A stretch of 64,000 nt of DNA from positions 5,171,694 through 5,235,693 of the forward strand of contig OY282378.1 of NCBI GenBank assembly GCA_958295835.1. The letters are read 5' to 3'. Shown piece by piece: positions 26,439 through 34,535 of this stretch (position 1 is its first letter; every line of letters starts with the position of its first letter). Position numbers and translations under genes: made by a program. Below the pieces are notes generated by a model that was not told the DNA's origin, did not search any database, and saw nothing but the letters and a program-made list of their open reading frames with translations. Source of the DNA: an uncultured Gammaproteobacteria bacterium. Its GTDB lineage: Bacteria > Pseudomonadota > Gammaproteobacteria > HK1.

Positions 26439-27602
26439 TCAACCGTCGCCCGCGTTCTCGCACGCGATGACACCGCGGGCGGCGAGATCGCCGATCTCGG
26501 CCGCGGTGAAGCCCCAATCGGCGAGCACCGCCCGGGTTTCGCTTCCGGGGGCGGACGGGGAGCACCGAATGCCGCCCGACGTGCGACTGAAGCGCGGCGC
26601 GGCGTTCGGCTGCACGATGCCGTCGCGTTCGAGGAACGTCGCGCGCGCGGCGTTGTGGGGATGGCGGTGCGCTTCGTCCATCCCGAGCACCGGCGCGAAG
26701 CATGCATCCGTGCCTTCGAGGATCTCGCACCACTCGTCCCGGGTGCGGGTGCGGAACAGTGCCGCCAGCTTCGCCTTGCTCGTGGACCAGTCGGCGCGGT
26801 TCGCGGAGTGGGGCGCGTCGCCGGGGTCGAGACCGATCCGATCGAGCAGCTCCGTGTAGAACTTGGGCTCGACCGGAGCGACCGAGACGTATCCGCCGTC
26901 GCTCGTCTCGTAGACCTCGTAGTAGTGGGCGCCGCTGTCGAGCACGTTCTCGCCGCGGGGACCGTCGCTGATTCCGGCCGCCTTCAGCGCACAGGCCGAG
27001 GTCATGAGCGAGGCGGCGCCATCGATCATCGCGGCATCGACGGTCTGCCCCCGTCCGGATCCCCGAGCCTCGTACAGGGCCGCGACGACGCCCAGAGCCA
27101 GATAGAGGGCGCCACCGCCGAAGTCGCCGACGAGATTGAGGGGCGGCGTCGGCGCCGCGCCACGCCGGCCGATGGAGTGCAGGACGCCGGTGAGCGCGAT
27201 GTAGTTGAGATCGTGCCCGGCCGATCCGGCGAGCGGCCCGTCCTGGCCCCATCCGGTGACGCGGCCATAGACCAGATGCGGGTTCCGGGCCGCACAATCC
27301 TCGGGCCCGATTCCAAGACGTTCGGTGACGCCGGGTCGGAACCCTTCGATCAGGGCATCCGCACAATCGACGAGGCGAAGCACCGTCTCGACGCCATCGG
27401 GGTGCTTGAGATCGACCGCGATACTCGGCCGGCTGCGGTTGAGCAAGTGGTATTCCGGCGCCATGTCGATACCGAGCCCGGAGTCGGCCAGGCGATCGAC
27501 GCGCACGACGTCGGCGCCGAGCTCGGCCAGGAGCATCGCGCACATCGGACAAGGACCGATTCCCGCGAGCTCGATGATTTTCAGTCCCTGGAGCGGGCCC
27601 AT
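26439..27602 (-). CDS. CaiB/BaiF family: alpha-methylacyl-CoA racemase-like
   Basis: A 387-residue family III CoA-transferase-fold protein starting MGPLQGLKIIELAGIGPCPM, with a GGAGG before ATG 27602. The racemase catalytic set is visible: His in SAGHDLNYIALTG, Asp in NLVGDFGGGALYL, and Glu in HYYEVYETSDGG, matching the His/Asp/Glu of mycobacterial MCR. This favours 2-methylacyl-CoA racemase over CoA transfer, which uses a different Asp context. It would epimerise branched acyl-CoAs for the dehydrogenase encoded next. Confidence 0.88.
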   Translation of the reverse strand: MGPLQGLKIIELAGIGPCPMCAMLLAELGADVVRVDRLADSGLGIDMAPEYHLLNRSRPSIAVDLKHPDGVETVLRLVDCADALIEGFRPGVTERLGIGPEDCAARNPHLVYGRVTGWGQDGPLAGSAGHDLNYIALTGVLHSIGRRGAAPTPPLNLVGDFGGGALYLALGVVAALYEARGSGRGQTVDAAMIDGAASLMTSACALKAAGISDGPRGENVLDSGAHYYEVYETSDGGYVSVAPVEPKFYTELLDRIGLDPGDAPHSANRADWSTSKAKLAALFRTRTRDEWCEILEGTDACFAPVLGMDEAHRHPHNAARATFLERDGIVQPNAAPRFSRTSGGIRCSPSAPGSETRAVLADWGFTAAEIGDLAARGVIACENAGDG

Positions 27603-27903
27603 CCGATCGACCTCCGGCACGTGGTGGACGAGCCCGAGATGGTACACGGGCGATTGCGCCCGGCCCCGTCTCATCCTGCCACGCCCCCGGGCGCCGCAAC
27701 CGCCGGCAGGCAATCCATCCCGGTGTCGCAGGGAACGCCTCGAGCGGCGCGTGCGTCGCGGCGTTGCCCGCGGTCCGGGCGCGGCTTGCCGTCCACACGC
27801 CGTCACGCGCCCGCTACGTCGACATGCCGCGCCTGCCCGAACGCCTGGATGTCGCATCGAGTCCGCGATGCGCATGACCAAGGGCATGTCGAGCAGGGCG
27901 AGC
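27603..27903. other. Spacer with fragment of asparagine-synthetase-like gene
   Basis: No complete gene lies in this 300-bp gap. On the plus strand 27785-27835 encodes TPSRARYVDMPRLPERLD, which matches MPSRARYVDLPRLLARLD near the end of the cyclase-like protein at 6950-8854. The 36-base core differs at only four positions. The rest of the gap is not similar. It seems to be the orphan tail of a second copy of that gene. Confidence 0.6.
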
Positions 27904-29064
27904 TCAGCGCAACCCCAGCCCCCGGGCCACGATCCCGCGCAGGATCTCGCGCGTTCCCCCCTGGATGGTGAGCTTCGGAGCGATGAGGGTCGCGTAGCGC
28001 AGTGCTTCCTCGAAATCGATCCGGTTGCCGGGGTCGACGTATGCGTGCGGGGCGAGGTCGCGCGCGCGGGCCGGGAGCGCCTGCTCCCAGTTCGTGCCCT
28101 GCTCCTTCACCACCGCCGCTTCCACGTCCGGCAGCTTTCCCGCTTCGAGCATCCCGGCCACCGAGATCGACATGTTGCGCAGGGTCGAGAGCTCGGCGAC
28201 GAGGCGCCCGAGCCCTTCCGCCAGCCGGTCGTCCGGGGTCTCGCCGGCCACACGGGCAAGCTCGTAGAGCACGAAGATGGTCTCCAGGAACCGCTCGGGA
28301 CCGCTGCGCTCGTAGGCGAGCTCGCTCGCGGCCTGCTTCCAGGCGGCATCGACCTCGCCGATCAGGTGCGCCTCGGGCACGAAGACGTCGTCGAACACCA
28401 CCTCGTTGAAATCCGAATCGCCGGTGAGGTTGCGGATCGGGCGGACCTCGATGCCCGGCGAATCCATCGCGACCAGGAACTGGGTGAGGCCGTGGCGGCG
28501 GTTGCCGGCGGCCGGCGGGGAGGTGCGCAGCAGCGCGATCATGTAGTGCGAGCGGTGGGCGTTGCTCGTCCAGATCTTGCGGCCGTTGACCTTCCACCCG
28601 CCCTTCATCGGCTCGGCCCGGCACTTGGCGGAGTAGAGGTCGGAGCCCGAGTCCGGCTCGCTCATCCCGATGCAGAAGTAGCACTCACCGGTGACGATGC
28701 GCGGCAGGATCGCGTCGCGCACCTCCTCCCGGCCGTAGCGCATGAGCATCGGGCCGCTCTGCCGGTCGGCGACCCAGTGCGCCCACACCGGCGCGCCCGC
28801 CGCCAGCAGTTCCTCGGTGACCACGTAACGTTCGAGGAAGCTCCGCTCACCCCCGCCGTAACGCGCGGGCCAGGTCATGCCGATGAACCCTTCCTCGCCG
28901 CAGCGCCGGCTGAACTCCGGCGAGTGGCGGTTGATCCCCGGGCCGAGTCCGGCCGCGAAGGTTCCGGCATCGAGCTCGCGCGCGAGGAAGTCGCGCACGC
29001 GCCCTCGCAGGGGCTCGGTCGACTCGGGTAGCGGGGAGAACTCGAAACGGATGCTCTCGGTCAC
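27904..29064 (-). CDS. Acyl-CoA dehydrogenase
   Basis: A 386-residue flavoprotein oxidising acyl-CoA to enoyl-CoA. It shows FIGMTWPARYGGGERSFLERYVVTEELL, the FAD-binding strand CYFCIGMSEPDSGSDL, KVNGRKIWTSNAHRSHY and the C-terminal PKLTIQGGTREILRGIVARGLGL. The only sensible start is GTG 29064 (VTESIRFEFSP); no ATG precedes the fold in this frame. A catalytic Glu is not obvious at the usual site (YERSGPER region), so the subfamily is unclear. It is in the same direction as the binding protein upstream and the racemase downstream. Confidence 0.87.
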   Translation of the reverse strand: MTESIRFEFSPLPESTEPLRGRVRDFLARELDAGTFAAGLGPGINRHSPEFSRRCGEEGFIGMTWPARYGGGERSFLERYVVTEELLAAGAPVWAHWVADRQSGPMLMRYGREEVRDAILPRIVTGECYFCIGMSEPDSGSDLYSAKCRAEPMKGGWKVNGRKIWTSNAHRSHYMIALLRTSPPAAGNRRHGLTQFLVAMDSPGIEVRPIRNLTGDSDFNEVVFDDVFVPEAHLIGEVDAAWKQAASELAYERSGPERFLETIFVLYELARVAGETPDDRLAEGLGRLVAELSTLRNMSISVAGMLEAGKLPDVEAAVVKEQGTNWEQALPARARDLAPHAYVDPGNRIDFEEALRYATLIAPKLTIQGGTREILRGIVARGLGLR

Positions 29065-29101
29065 GGCGGGCTGTCGGCTCGGCGGCGGGCGGCAGGTGCA
29101 G

Positions 29102-29133
29102 ACGGCCGGGGAGCGCGAATGCTCCCCGGCCGT
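29102..29133 (-). terminator. 13-bp stem-loop after binding-protein gene
   Basis: ACGGCCGGGGAGC, loop GCGAAT and a perfect complement lie between the binding-protein stop (29187) and the acyl-CoA dehydrogenase start (29064). Upstream of it, CCGATCGG is repeated around a pyrimidine tract. No U-run follows the stem, so partial termination or 3'-end protection is likelier than full termination. Confidence 0.5.
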
Positions 29134-29186
29134 GGCCGATCGGTCTTTCTTTCCGATCGGCGCCTCCCGGTGTTTCTCGATACTTC

Positions 29187-30446
29187 TCAGTACTTCCTGC
29201 ACTCCGGCACTTCGCGGCCGGGGGCGCCGATGGTCTTGAAGACCGCCGGATCGACACCCAGCGTCTGGCGCACGTTCGGGATGATCTTCACGAGCTGGTT
29301 GACGAGGTTGCCGTCGGCATCCTCGACGACCTCGGTCACGAAGTTGGTCCCGACGGCCTGCCGGTTCTCGTCGAGCACGATCTTGCCGTTCGGCGCGTCG
29401 AGCTCCAGCGCGGCCAGTCCGGCCCGGAACTTCACGTGTCCGTCGCCCAGGTCGCCGCCGATGTCGTCGAGCACCGTGAACGCGGCGGTCGCCGCATTGT
29501 GGTACCCGGTCGCCAGCAGTGAGGGCGAGGGGAAGCGCTTGTCCGGCGGGAACGCGTCCTGGTACGCCTTCACGAACGCCTGCCATTTCGGATCGTCCCA
29601 GCTATCGGCCTGCGGCCCGGAGGCCGGGGTCCCGATCAGGGCCTTCTTGGCCGGCCCCTTCGACGAGAGCACGGTCTGATCGACCATGATCGTGCCGCCG
29701 ACGAGAGCCGCGTCGCCGCCCGCCTGGAGGTACTGGTTGAGGAAGTTCACGGCGTCGCCGCCCCCGAGCCCGAGGTAGATCGCATCCACGTCCTCGGGCA
29801 GCGCGGCGATGATGGACGCGAAGTCCTTGGTGCCGAGCGGGACCCAGTGGCGCTCGGTCACCTCTCCGCCGAGGCCGCAGAACTCGAGCACGAGCCCGAA
29901 CACCTGGGTGTAGATGAACGAGTAGTCCTCGCCGATGGTGGCGATCGTCCGGTAGCCCTTCTCGTTGTAGATGTACTCGCCGATGCCGGACGACCACTGC
30001 GCGCCGTCCATGTTGAAGCGGAAGAAGTTCGGCGCCGGGTCGACGTAGGTCGTCTCCTGGGCGCCGGAGATGCCGTTGATGAACGTCACCTGCGGCTGCG
30101 TCTTGGCGTAGTCCTTGATCGCGATGCCCTCCGAGCCGGACAGCGGGCCGATGACGATGTCGACCTTGTCCTGCTCCACGACCTTGCGGGCGGCGCGGAT
30201 GGCGGAGTCGGGGCTCGCGTCGGTGGCCCCGATGACCACCTCGACCTCGCGCCCGCCGGCCATCCCGCCGAACTTCTTCAGCGCGACGTTGAACCCGCGC
30301 ACCCCGTCTTCCCCGAGCACGGTATACGTGCCCTCCAGCGTCGCCAGGACACCGACCTTCAGCGGATCCGCGGCGAACGCGGCGCCCGCACCTCCCAGCG
30401 CGAACGCGAGTCCGAGTCCCGCCGCGCCAATCAGACATTTCTTCAT
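29187..30446 (-). CDS. Branched-chain amino acid type ABC binding protein
   Basis: A 419-residue periplasmic type I binding protein (LivJ/LivK/UrtA group). The signal peptide is MKKCLIGAAGLGLAFALGGAGAAFA; the mature start is ADPLKVGVLATLEGTYTVLGED, then KVVEQDKVDIVIGPLSGSEG. A GGAGAGGAG site precedes ATG 30446. No liv permease or ATPase genes are in the window, so it is an orphan here. Its position upstream of acyl-CoA and racemase genes suggests import of a carboxylate or amino acid degraded by them (inference). Confidence 0.88.
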   Translation of the reverse strand: MKKCLIGAAGLGLAFALGGAGAAFAADPLKVGVLATLEGTYTVLGEDGVRGFNVALKKFGGMAGGREVEVVIGATDASPDSAIRAARKVVEQDKVDIVIGPLSGSEGIAIKDYAKTQPQVTFINGISGAQETTYVDPAPNFFRFNMDGAQWSSGIGEYIYNEKGYRTIATIGEDYSFIYTQVFGLVLEFCGLGGEVTERHWVPLGTKDFASIIAALPEDVDAIYLGLGGGDAVNFLNQYLQAGGDAALVGGTIMVDQTVLSSKGPAKKALIGTPASGPQADSWDDPKWQAFVKAYQDAFPPDKRFPSPSLLATGYHNAATAAFTVLDDIGGDLGDGHVKFRAGLAALELDAPNGKIVLDENRQAVGTNFVTEVVEDADGNLVNQLVKIIPNVRQTLGVDPAVFKTIGAPGREVPECRKY

Positions 30447-30775
30447 TGCTCCTCTCCTCTTGCCGTTGTCGTTTGCCTTTGCCGTGCAATTACAGGTGAA
30501 ACCTCAGCGTTGCGTCTTCGCTCGCACGCTCCCTGCCCATGCCCATCCATCGCCCTGCCCTTTCTCCGGCTTTCCGCAGGGAGGGGCGCAGGCGCCACCG
30601 TCCTTCGTGCAATGCGATGCCGTTCCCATTGACGAGGACCGGCGGACATGCTTCAACATACCGGCGCCGACCGCAACACGCCTCACACCGAGAGATGCGC
30701 CGCCGGCAGGCGCTTCGCCGGCGGGTACGCCTTGCACGACGCGCCGGCGAGTCTACACCGAGAGGAGCGTAAGCG
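30447..30775. other. Divergent promoter region
   Basis: This 329-bp gap separates two divergent genes and must hold both promoters. I see no convincing sigma-70 pair. It contains CTTCGTGCAATGCGATGCC at about 30604-30622, a variant of CTTTCGTTCAGTGCGATGCC found at 41513 and, less exactly, 42316, indicating a small dispersed repeat. Confidence 0.4.
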
Positions 30776-32218
30776 TTGAACGATACGGTCACCGTCGACA
30801 TCCCCTACGAGTCGCTCGATCCGCTCACCATCGGCTCGTGCGACGACCCGAGCTCCGTCTACCGCGAGCAACTCGTTCTCCGGATTCCAAGGCGCAACCT
30901 GTGGGCGTGGGTGAGGCCGAACGAGCCCCCTGCCCTGCCCGACGTGACCGCCGCCGCCGCGGCGGCGCTGGAGCGCCCGGTCGGCGGCCCCCGCTTCTCC
31001 GAGCTGATCGGCCCGGACAGGTCGCTGTCCATCATCATCGACAACCAGTTCCGGCCGACCCCGGCCTCGAAGATCCTCCCCGCCGTCTTCGACGCGGTCG
31101 AGCGCCGCAGGGTGCGCGATGCGCGCGTCATCTGCGCCAACGGGAAGGTCTTCCCGATGTCGGAGCGCGACACCGAGCTGAAGCTCGGGCGCGGGAACCT
31201 CGACCGGATGCAGCGCCTCGGCATCCCCTTCTTCCAGAACGACGACCCGCGGAACGCCGGCCTCTACACGTTCAAGGGCGTTTCGTCGCGCGGCACCCCG
31301 GTGTGGGTGCACGACGAGGTCGCAAGGTGCGACGTGAGGATCGCGATCGGGCAGACGCAGTCGAACCACTGGGGCTACGGGGGCGGGGGAAAGCTCATCC
31401 TGCCGGGGGTGTGCTCCGACGAGACCATCGAGTCCAACCACGGCGCCTTCGTGCTGTCGCCTCGAACCCACTACGGCGCGATGGCCGGACCGATGCGGAC
31501 CGACATCGACGAGGTCGCCACGATGTGCGATCTCACCTGCACCCTCAACTCGGTGCTCGACACCAAGGGGGCGGTATGCCACCTCAACTTCGGTGCCCAT
31601 CCCCGCGCCCACCGCGAGGCGGTGCGCGTGTTCAACAAGATCTATGCCTACCGCCGCCCGTCCGGCGGCCCCGCCGACATCGCGATCTGCGGGGTGTTCG
31701 CACCGACCGACCACCTTTTCTTCCACACCGGGTGGGGGTGCATGTCCGCCGATCTGATCCTGAAGGACGGCGGCGACATGATCTACTGCACGCCGAGTCC
31801 GGGGGTCGAGACCACGCATCTCGGCCACTTCCCGGGGCTCGCCCTGTTCGACTTCATGAAGCCGTACATGCCGCCGTCCCCGCGCAACCTCGAACGGTTG
31901 CACCGCGACATCCACCATCGCCGGGTCGAGATGTGGGCGGGTTGCATCTGGGCGCCGATCTACGAGGTCATGTCCCGCAAGCGTCTCACCATCGTGACCC
32001 TGGAGGAGAACCTGCCGATGGCGCGCGACATCGGCATGACCGCGACCACTTCGCTGGAGACCGCCTTCGCGGAGGCGATGGCACGGCACGGGCCGGACGC
32101 GAAGGTGGTCGTGCTCCCCTTCGCGCGCTACCAGATGCCGGCCGACGTCATCCGGATGCCCAGCGACGCGGCCGGAACGCCGGCATCATGGGAGGGCTGG
32201 CCGGAGGCGGCCGACTGA
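30776..32218 (+). CDS. LarA-like (DUF2088) protein
   Basis: A 480-residue homologue of the nickel-pincer lactate racemase LarA. It starts at TTG 30776, nine bases after GAGGAG. LarA-type marks are IIIDNQFRPTP (substrate-binding Asp/Arg), GYGGGGKLILPG (Lys206 at the place of the pincer-binding Lys184) and ESNHGAF (His222 at the place of His200, same 16-residue spacing). The ATGxHRxM segment that supplies catalytic His108 reads ANGKVFPM here, and the His before the Gly-rich loop is two residues closer than usual. It probably binds the cofactor but may have altered chemistry. LarB/C/E maturation genes are not in the window. Confidence 0.8.
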   Translation: MNDTVTVDIPYESLDPLTIGSCDDPSSVYREQLVLRIPRRNLWAWVRPNEPPALPDVTAAAAAALERPVGGPRFSELIGPDRSLSIIIDNQFRPTPASKILPAVFDAVERRRVRDARVICANGKVFPMSERDTELKLGRGNLDRMQRLGIPFFQNDDPRNAGLYTFKGVSSRGTPVWVHDEVARCDVRIAIGQTQSNHWGYGGGGKLILPGVCSDETIESNHGAFVLSPRTHYGAMAGPMRTDIDEVATMCDLTCTLNSVLDTKGAVCHLNFGAHPRAHREAVRVFNKIYAYRRPSGGPADIAICGVFAPTDHLFFHTGWGCMSADLILKDGGDMIYCTPSPGVETTHLGHFPGLALFDFMKPYMPPSPRNLERLHRDIHHRRVEMWAGCIWAPIYEVMSRKRLTIVTLEENLPMARDIGMTATTSLETAFAEAMARHGPDAKVVVLPFARYQMPADVIRMPSDAAGTPASWEGWPEAAD

Positions 32219-32310
32219 GCGGCGGCGGTGGAGCCGGCCGCACTCGATCTTCCCGCTCGAATGCGCCTTCCCATGACGGATACCGGTCGGGATCGGGTGC
32301 TCGCACCGGG

Positions 32311-32349
32311 CTGACCTTTCAATCAGCCGACATCTGACCTTTCAATCAG
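32311..32349. repeat. 16-bp direct repeat pair
   Basis: CTGACCTTTCAATCAG occurs at 32311-32326 and 32334-32349, 23 bp apart. The second copy includes the stop of the amidotransferase gene. It may be a minor binding-site pair or a duplication scar. Confidence 0.7.
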
Positions 32350-33053
32350 AACCGCCCCGATTGACGGACGATCGCTGTCCGCTCACGTCGTCCGCACGGC
32401 TCACGGGACCCGGTCAGCGCGCGGGTCAGCACCGTCCCGTTGCCGATGCGCGACCAGCCGGCGGCGCCGGGATAAGGGTCCGAGCAGACGATCCGCGTGC
32501 CGCCGGTTTCGCGTTCCCACATCTGGAAGTAGCCGGGGTCCTCGGCGAAACGGCACGCGACGTGGACCCGGCCGGCGCTCGCGAGGATGACGTTCATCGC
32601 CCGCACGTAGCGCGAGCGCTTCCCGATGATGGCGAGCCCGCGTTCGAGCGCCTCGTGCATGTCGCCGCGGTCGAACCGCTTGACGTAGTTGAAGACCTTT
32701 TCCGCGCCGATCCTTCCGCGCTCCCGGATGCGCACCCCGCGCAGCTCGCCGTTGAAGACGAACACGTGCCGCCCGTCGGCGAAGGGCATGTTGTTCTCGA
32801 CGCGGATCCCCTCGTCCCGGAACGCGCTGCGCGCGTGCGCGAGCAGCAGCGTCGTCTCGCCGAACCGGTCGTGCCGGTCCTCCCACACCGGACGGATGTC
32901 GTGGTACAGGCGCCACCGCCCGTCTTCGAGCCACGCGCACCCCCAGCCGTGGCCCTGGTACTCCCGGCTGTCGCGCGCGATGGCCGCGAACGCCTCCAGA
33001 TGCGGCTCGATCTCGAAGGCGCGATCCGAGTGGACGCAGAGGAGCCGGCACAT
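32346..33053 (-). CDS. Class II glutamine amidotransferase-like protein
   Basis: A 235-residue protein. Start 33053 was chosen because it gives MCRLLCVHSD, where Cys2 becomes the N-terminal nucleophile of Ntn glutaminases. Further family signs are HGWGCAWLEDGRWRLYHD, LLAHARSAF (Arg for the glutamine carboxylate) and ENNMPFADGRHVFVFNGELRG (Asn/Gly oxyanion segment). No synthetase domain is attached. It is next to an ArgC/LysY-type reductase. Isolated class II amidotransferases like this (YafJ-like) mostly have unknown partners. Confidence 0.75.
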   Translation of the reverse strand: MCRLLCVHSDRAFEIEPHLEAFAAIARDSREYQGHGWGCAWLEDGRWRLYHDIRPVWEDRHDRFGETTLLLAHARSAFRDEGIRVENNMPFADGRHVFVFNGELRGVRIRERGRIGAEKVFNYVKRFDRGDMHEALERGLAIIGKRSRYVRAMNVILASAGRVHVACRFAEDPGYFQMWERETGGTRIVCSDPYPGAAGWSRIGNGTVLTRALTGSREPCGRRERTAIVRQSGRF

Positions 33054-33204
33054 CAGGACACCCGGCGCATCGGAGTAGAGCTCCGGGAGCAGCATCCCGG
33101 AAACGGCGGCTCCTGGGAATGCGCCGTCGCCGGGAGCCGCAGCACCCCACGGGACACGGGCCGCATCACGTTCTCCTGGGAATGGTTCGGGCTCCGCCGG
33201 CACA

Positions 33205-34230
33205 TCAGATCGGATGCAGCCCGGGAAACTCGAGGCCGGTCGTTTCGTCGAAGCCGTGCATGACGTTGAGCGCCTGCACCGCCTGGCCCGCCGCGCCCTT
33301 CATCAGGTTGTCGATGGCGCTGACCACCACCAGCCGGTTGGAGTCCGGGTCCCGCTCGAAACCGATGTCGCAGTAGTTCGTTCCTGCGAGGAGCTTCGGC
33401 TCCGGGTAGCGATGGATGCCGCCGCGCTCCTTCACGATGCGCACGAAGGGCTCGTCCGCATAGTCCTCGCGCAGGATCTTCCACACTTCCTTCTCCGGGA
33501 GGTCGCGGTCGAGGAAGACGTGGCAGGTGGCGAGGATGCCGCGCACCATTTCGATCGAGGTCGCCGAGAAGTGGATGGGTCCGGCGCCGAGTGCCTGCAC
33601 CATCTCCGCCACGTGCCGATGCCCGGTCGGCTTGTAGGAGCGCACCGCCCCGCTTCGCTCCGGGTGGTGGCTCGCGTCGCTCGATACGTTGCCGCCCTCG
33701 CTCGACCCCGCCTTCACTTCGACCACCGCGCTCTCCACGAGTCCGCGTCGGTAGAAGGGGCGTAGCGCGAGGATCGTGGCGGTGGCGTTGCAGCCGGCGC
33801 AGGCGACGAGTGAGGCGCCGGGCAGTGCATCCCGGTGCAGCTCGGGCACCCCGTAGACGAACGCTTCGAGCAGCTCGGGACGGGGATGCTCGCGCCCGTA
33901 CCAGCGCACGTATCCGGCCGGGTCGCGCAGCCGGAAGTCCGCGCTCAGATCGACGATCCGCGGCGCGAGCGCGCGGAACTCGTCGATACGTGCCATCGAC
34001 TGCCCGTGGGGCAGGCAGAGGAACAGCACATCGCAGGGTGCAAGCTCGGATGCGGAGGAGAACTTCAGCTTCGTCGCCGCTCGGAGATTAGGATGGGCGT
34101 TGTGCACGAACTTCCCGGCCAGGCGTTCCGACGTCACCTGGACCACCTCGACGCCCGGATGGAACAGGAGCAGCCGCAGCAGCTCCCCGCCGGTGTACCC
34201 GGATGCCCCGGCGATCGAGACCCGGATCAC
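33205..34230 (-). CDS. argC: N-acetyl-glutamyl-phosphate reductase (ArgC/LysY type)
   Basis: A 341-residue NADPH-dependent acyl-phosphate reductase. The Rossmann start is IRVSIAGASGYTGGELLRLLLFHPG (GTG 34230), and the catalytic Cys is in VACAGCNATATILAL. The second half has KAGSSEGG, SYKPTGHRHVAEM and NLMKGAAGQAVQALN. Bacterial ArgC usually has NPGCYPT at the active site; the GCNATA form is that of LysY and other carrier-protein-dependent reductases, so the substrate may be a carrier-bound aminoacyl phosphate rather than N-acetylglutamyl phosphate. No argB, lysZ or lysW gene is visible nearby. A longer start (34335) is possible but adds non-family residues. Confidence 0.82.
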   Translation of the reverse strand: MIRVSIAGASGYTGGELLRLLLFHPGVEVVQVTSERLAGKFVHNAHPNLRAATKLKFSSASELAPCDVLFLCLPHGQSMARIDEFRALAPRIVDLSADFRLRDPAGYVRWYGREHPRPELLEAFVYGVPELHRDALPGASLVACAGCNATATILALRPFYRRGLVESAVVEVKAGSSEGGNVSSDASHHPERSGAVRSYKPTGHRHVAEMVQALGAGPIHFSATSIEMVRGILATCHVFLDRDLPEKEVWKILREDYADEPFVRIVKERGGIHRYPEPKLLAGTNYCDIGFERDPDSNRLVVVSAIDNLMKGAAGQAVQALNVMHGFDETTGLEFPGLHPI

Positions 34231-34331
34231 GGCATCGGCCCCGGCCGGTGCTTCGCCGGCACGAAGATTCGAGCCGGCGATGCGCACGTCATGCCCGGAC
34301 CTCCGCTCGGCCAAGCCCTGCGGCGGCGCCG

Positions 34332-34535
34332 TCATGGCAGCCACTCCCGCGGCATTTGCACTCGCGAAACGGCGGCTCGTATCTCGTCTTCGATCACGCG
34401 ACTCTCCTCGCTCTCGACGACGGAAATTTCGCATCCGCTTTGCAGGTTTGTCCGGAATGCGGAACCGGTTCCAAGGTAGCGGCCGAGACGCAACGCGGTT
34501 TCGGTCGTGATCGCCCGTTCGCCGCGCAGGATCAT
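34332..34535 (-). CDS. HigA-type antitoxin C-terminal fragment
   Basis: A 67-residue frame starting at ATG 34535, which overlaps the stop of the flavoprotein gene (ATGA). RGERAITTETALRLGRYLGTGSAFRTNLQ is the second half of the HTH of HigA/VapI-type antitoxins, which normally continue into EFWLNLQ. The first 35 residues with the recognition half of the HTH are missing and no toxin gene is adjacent, so this is probably a truncated relic now riding on the upstream gene's translation. Confidence 0.55.
   Translation of the reverse strand: MILRGERAITTETALRLGRYLGTGSAFRTNLQSGCEISVVESEESRVIEDEIRAAVSRVQMPREWLP

Noticed and set aside
29102..29160. Classical Rho-independent terminator
   Set aside because: The stem is strong but no run of U follows; kept only as a stem-loop of uncertain role.
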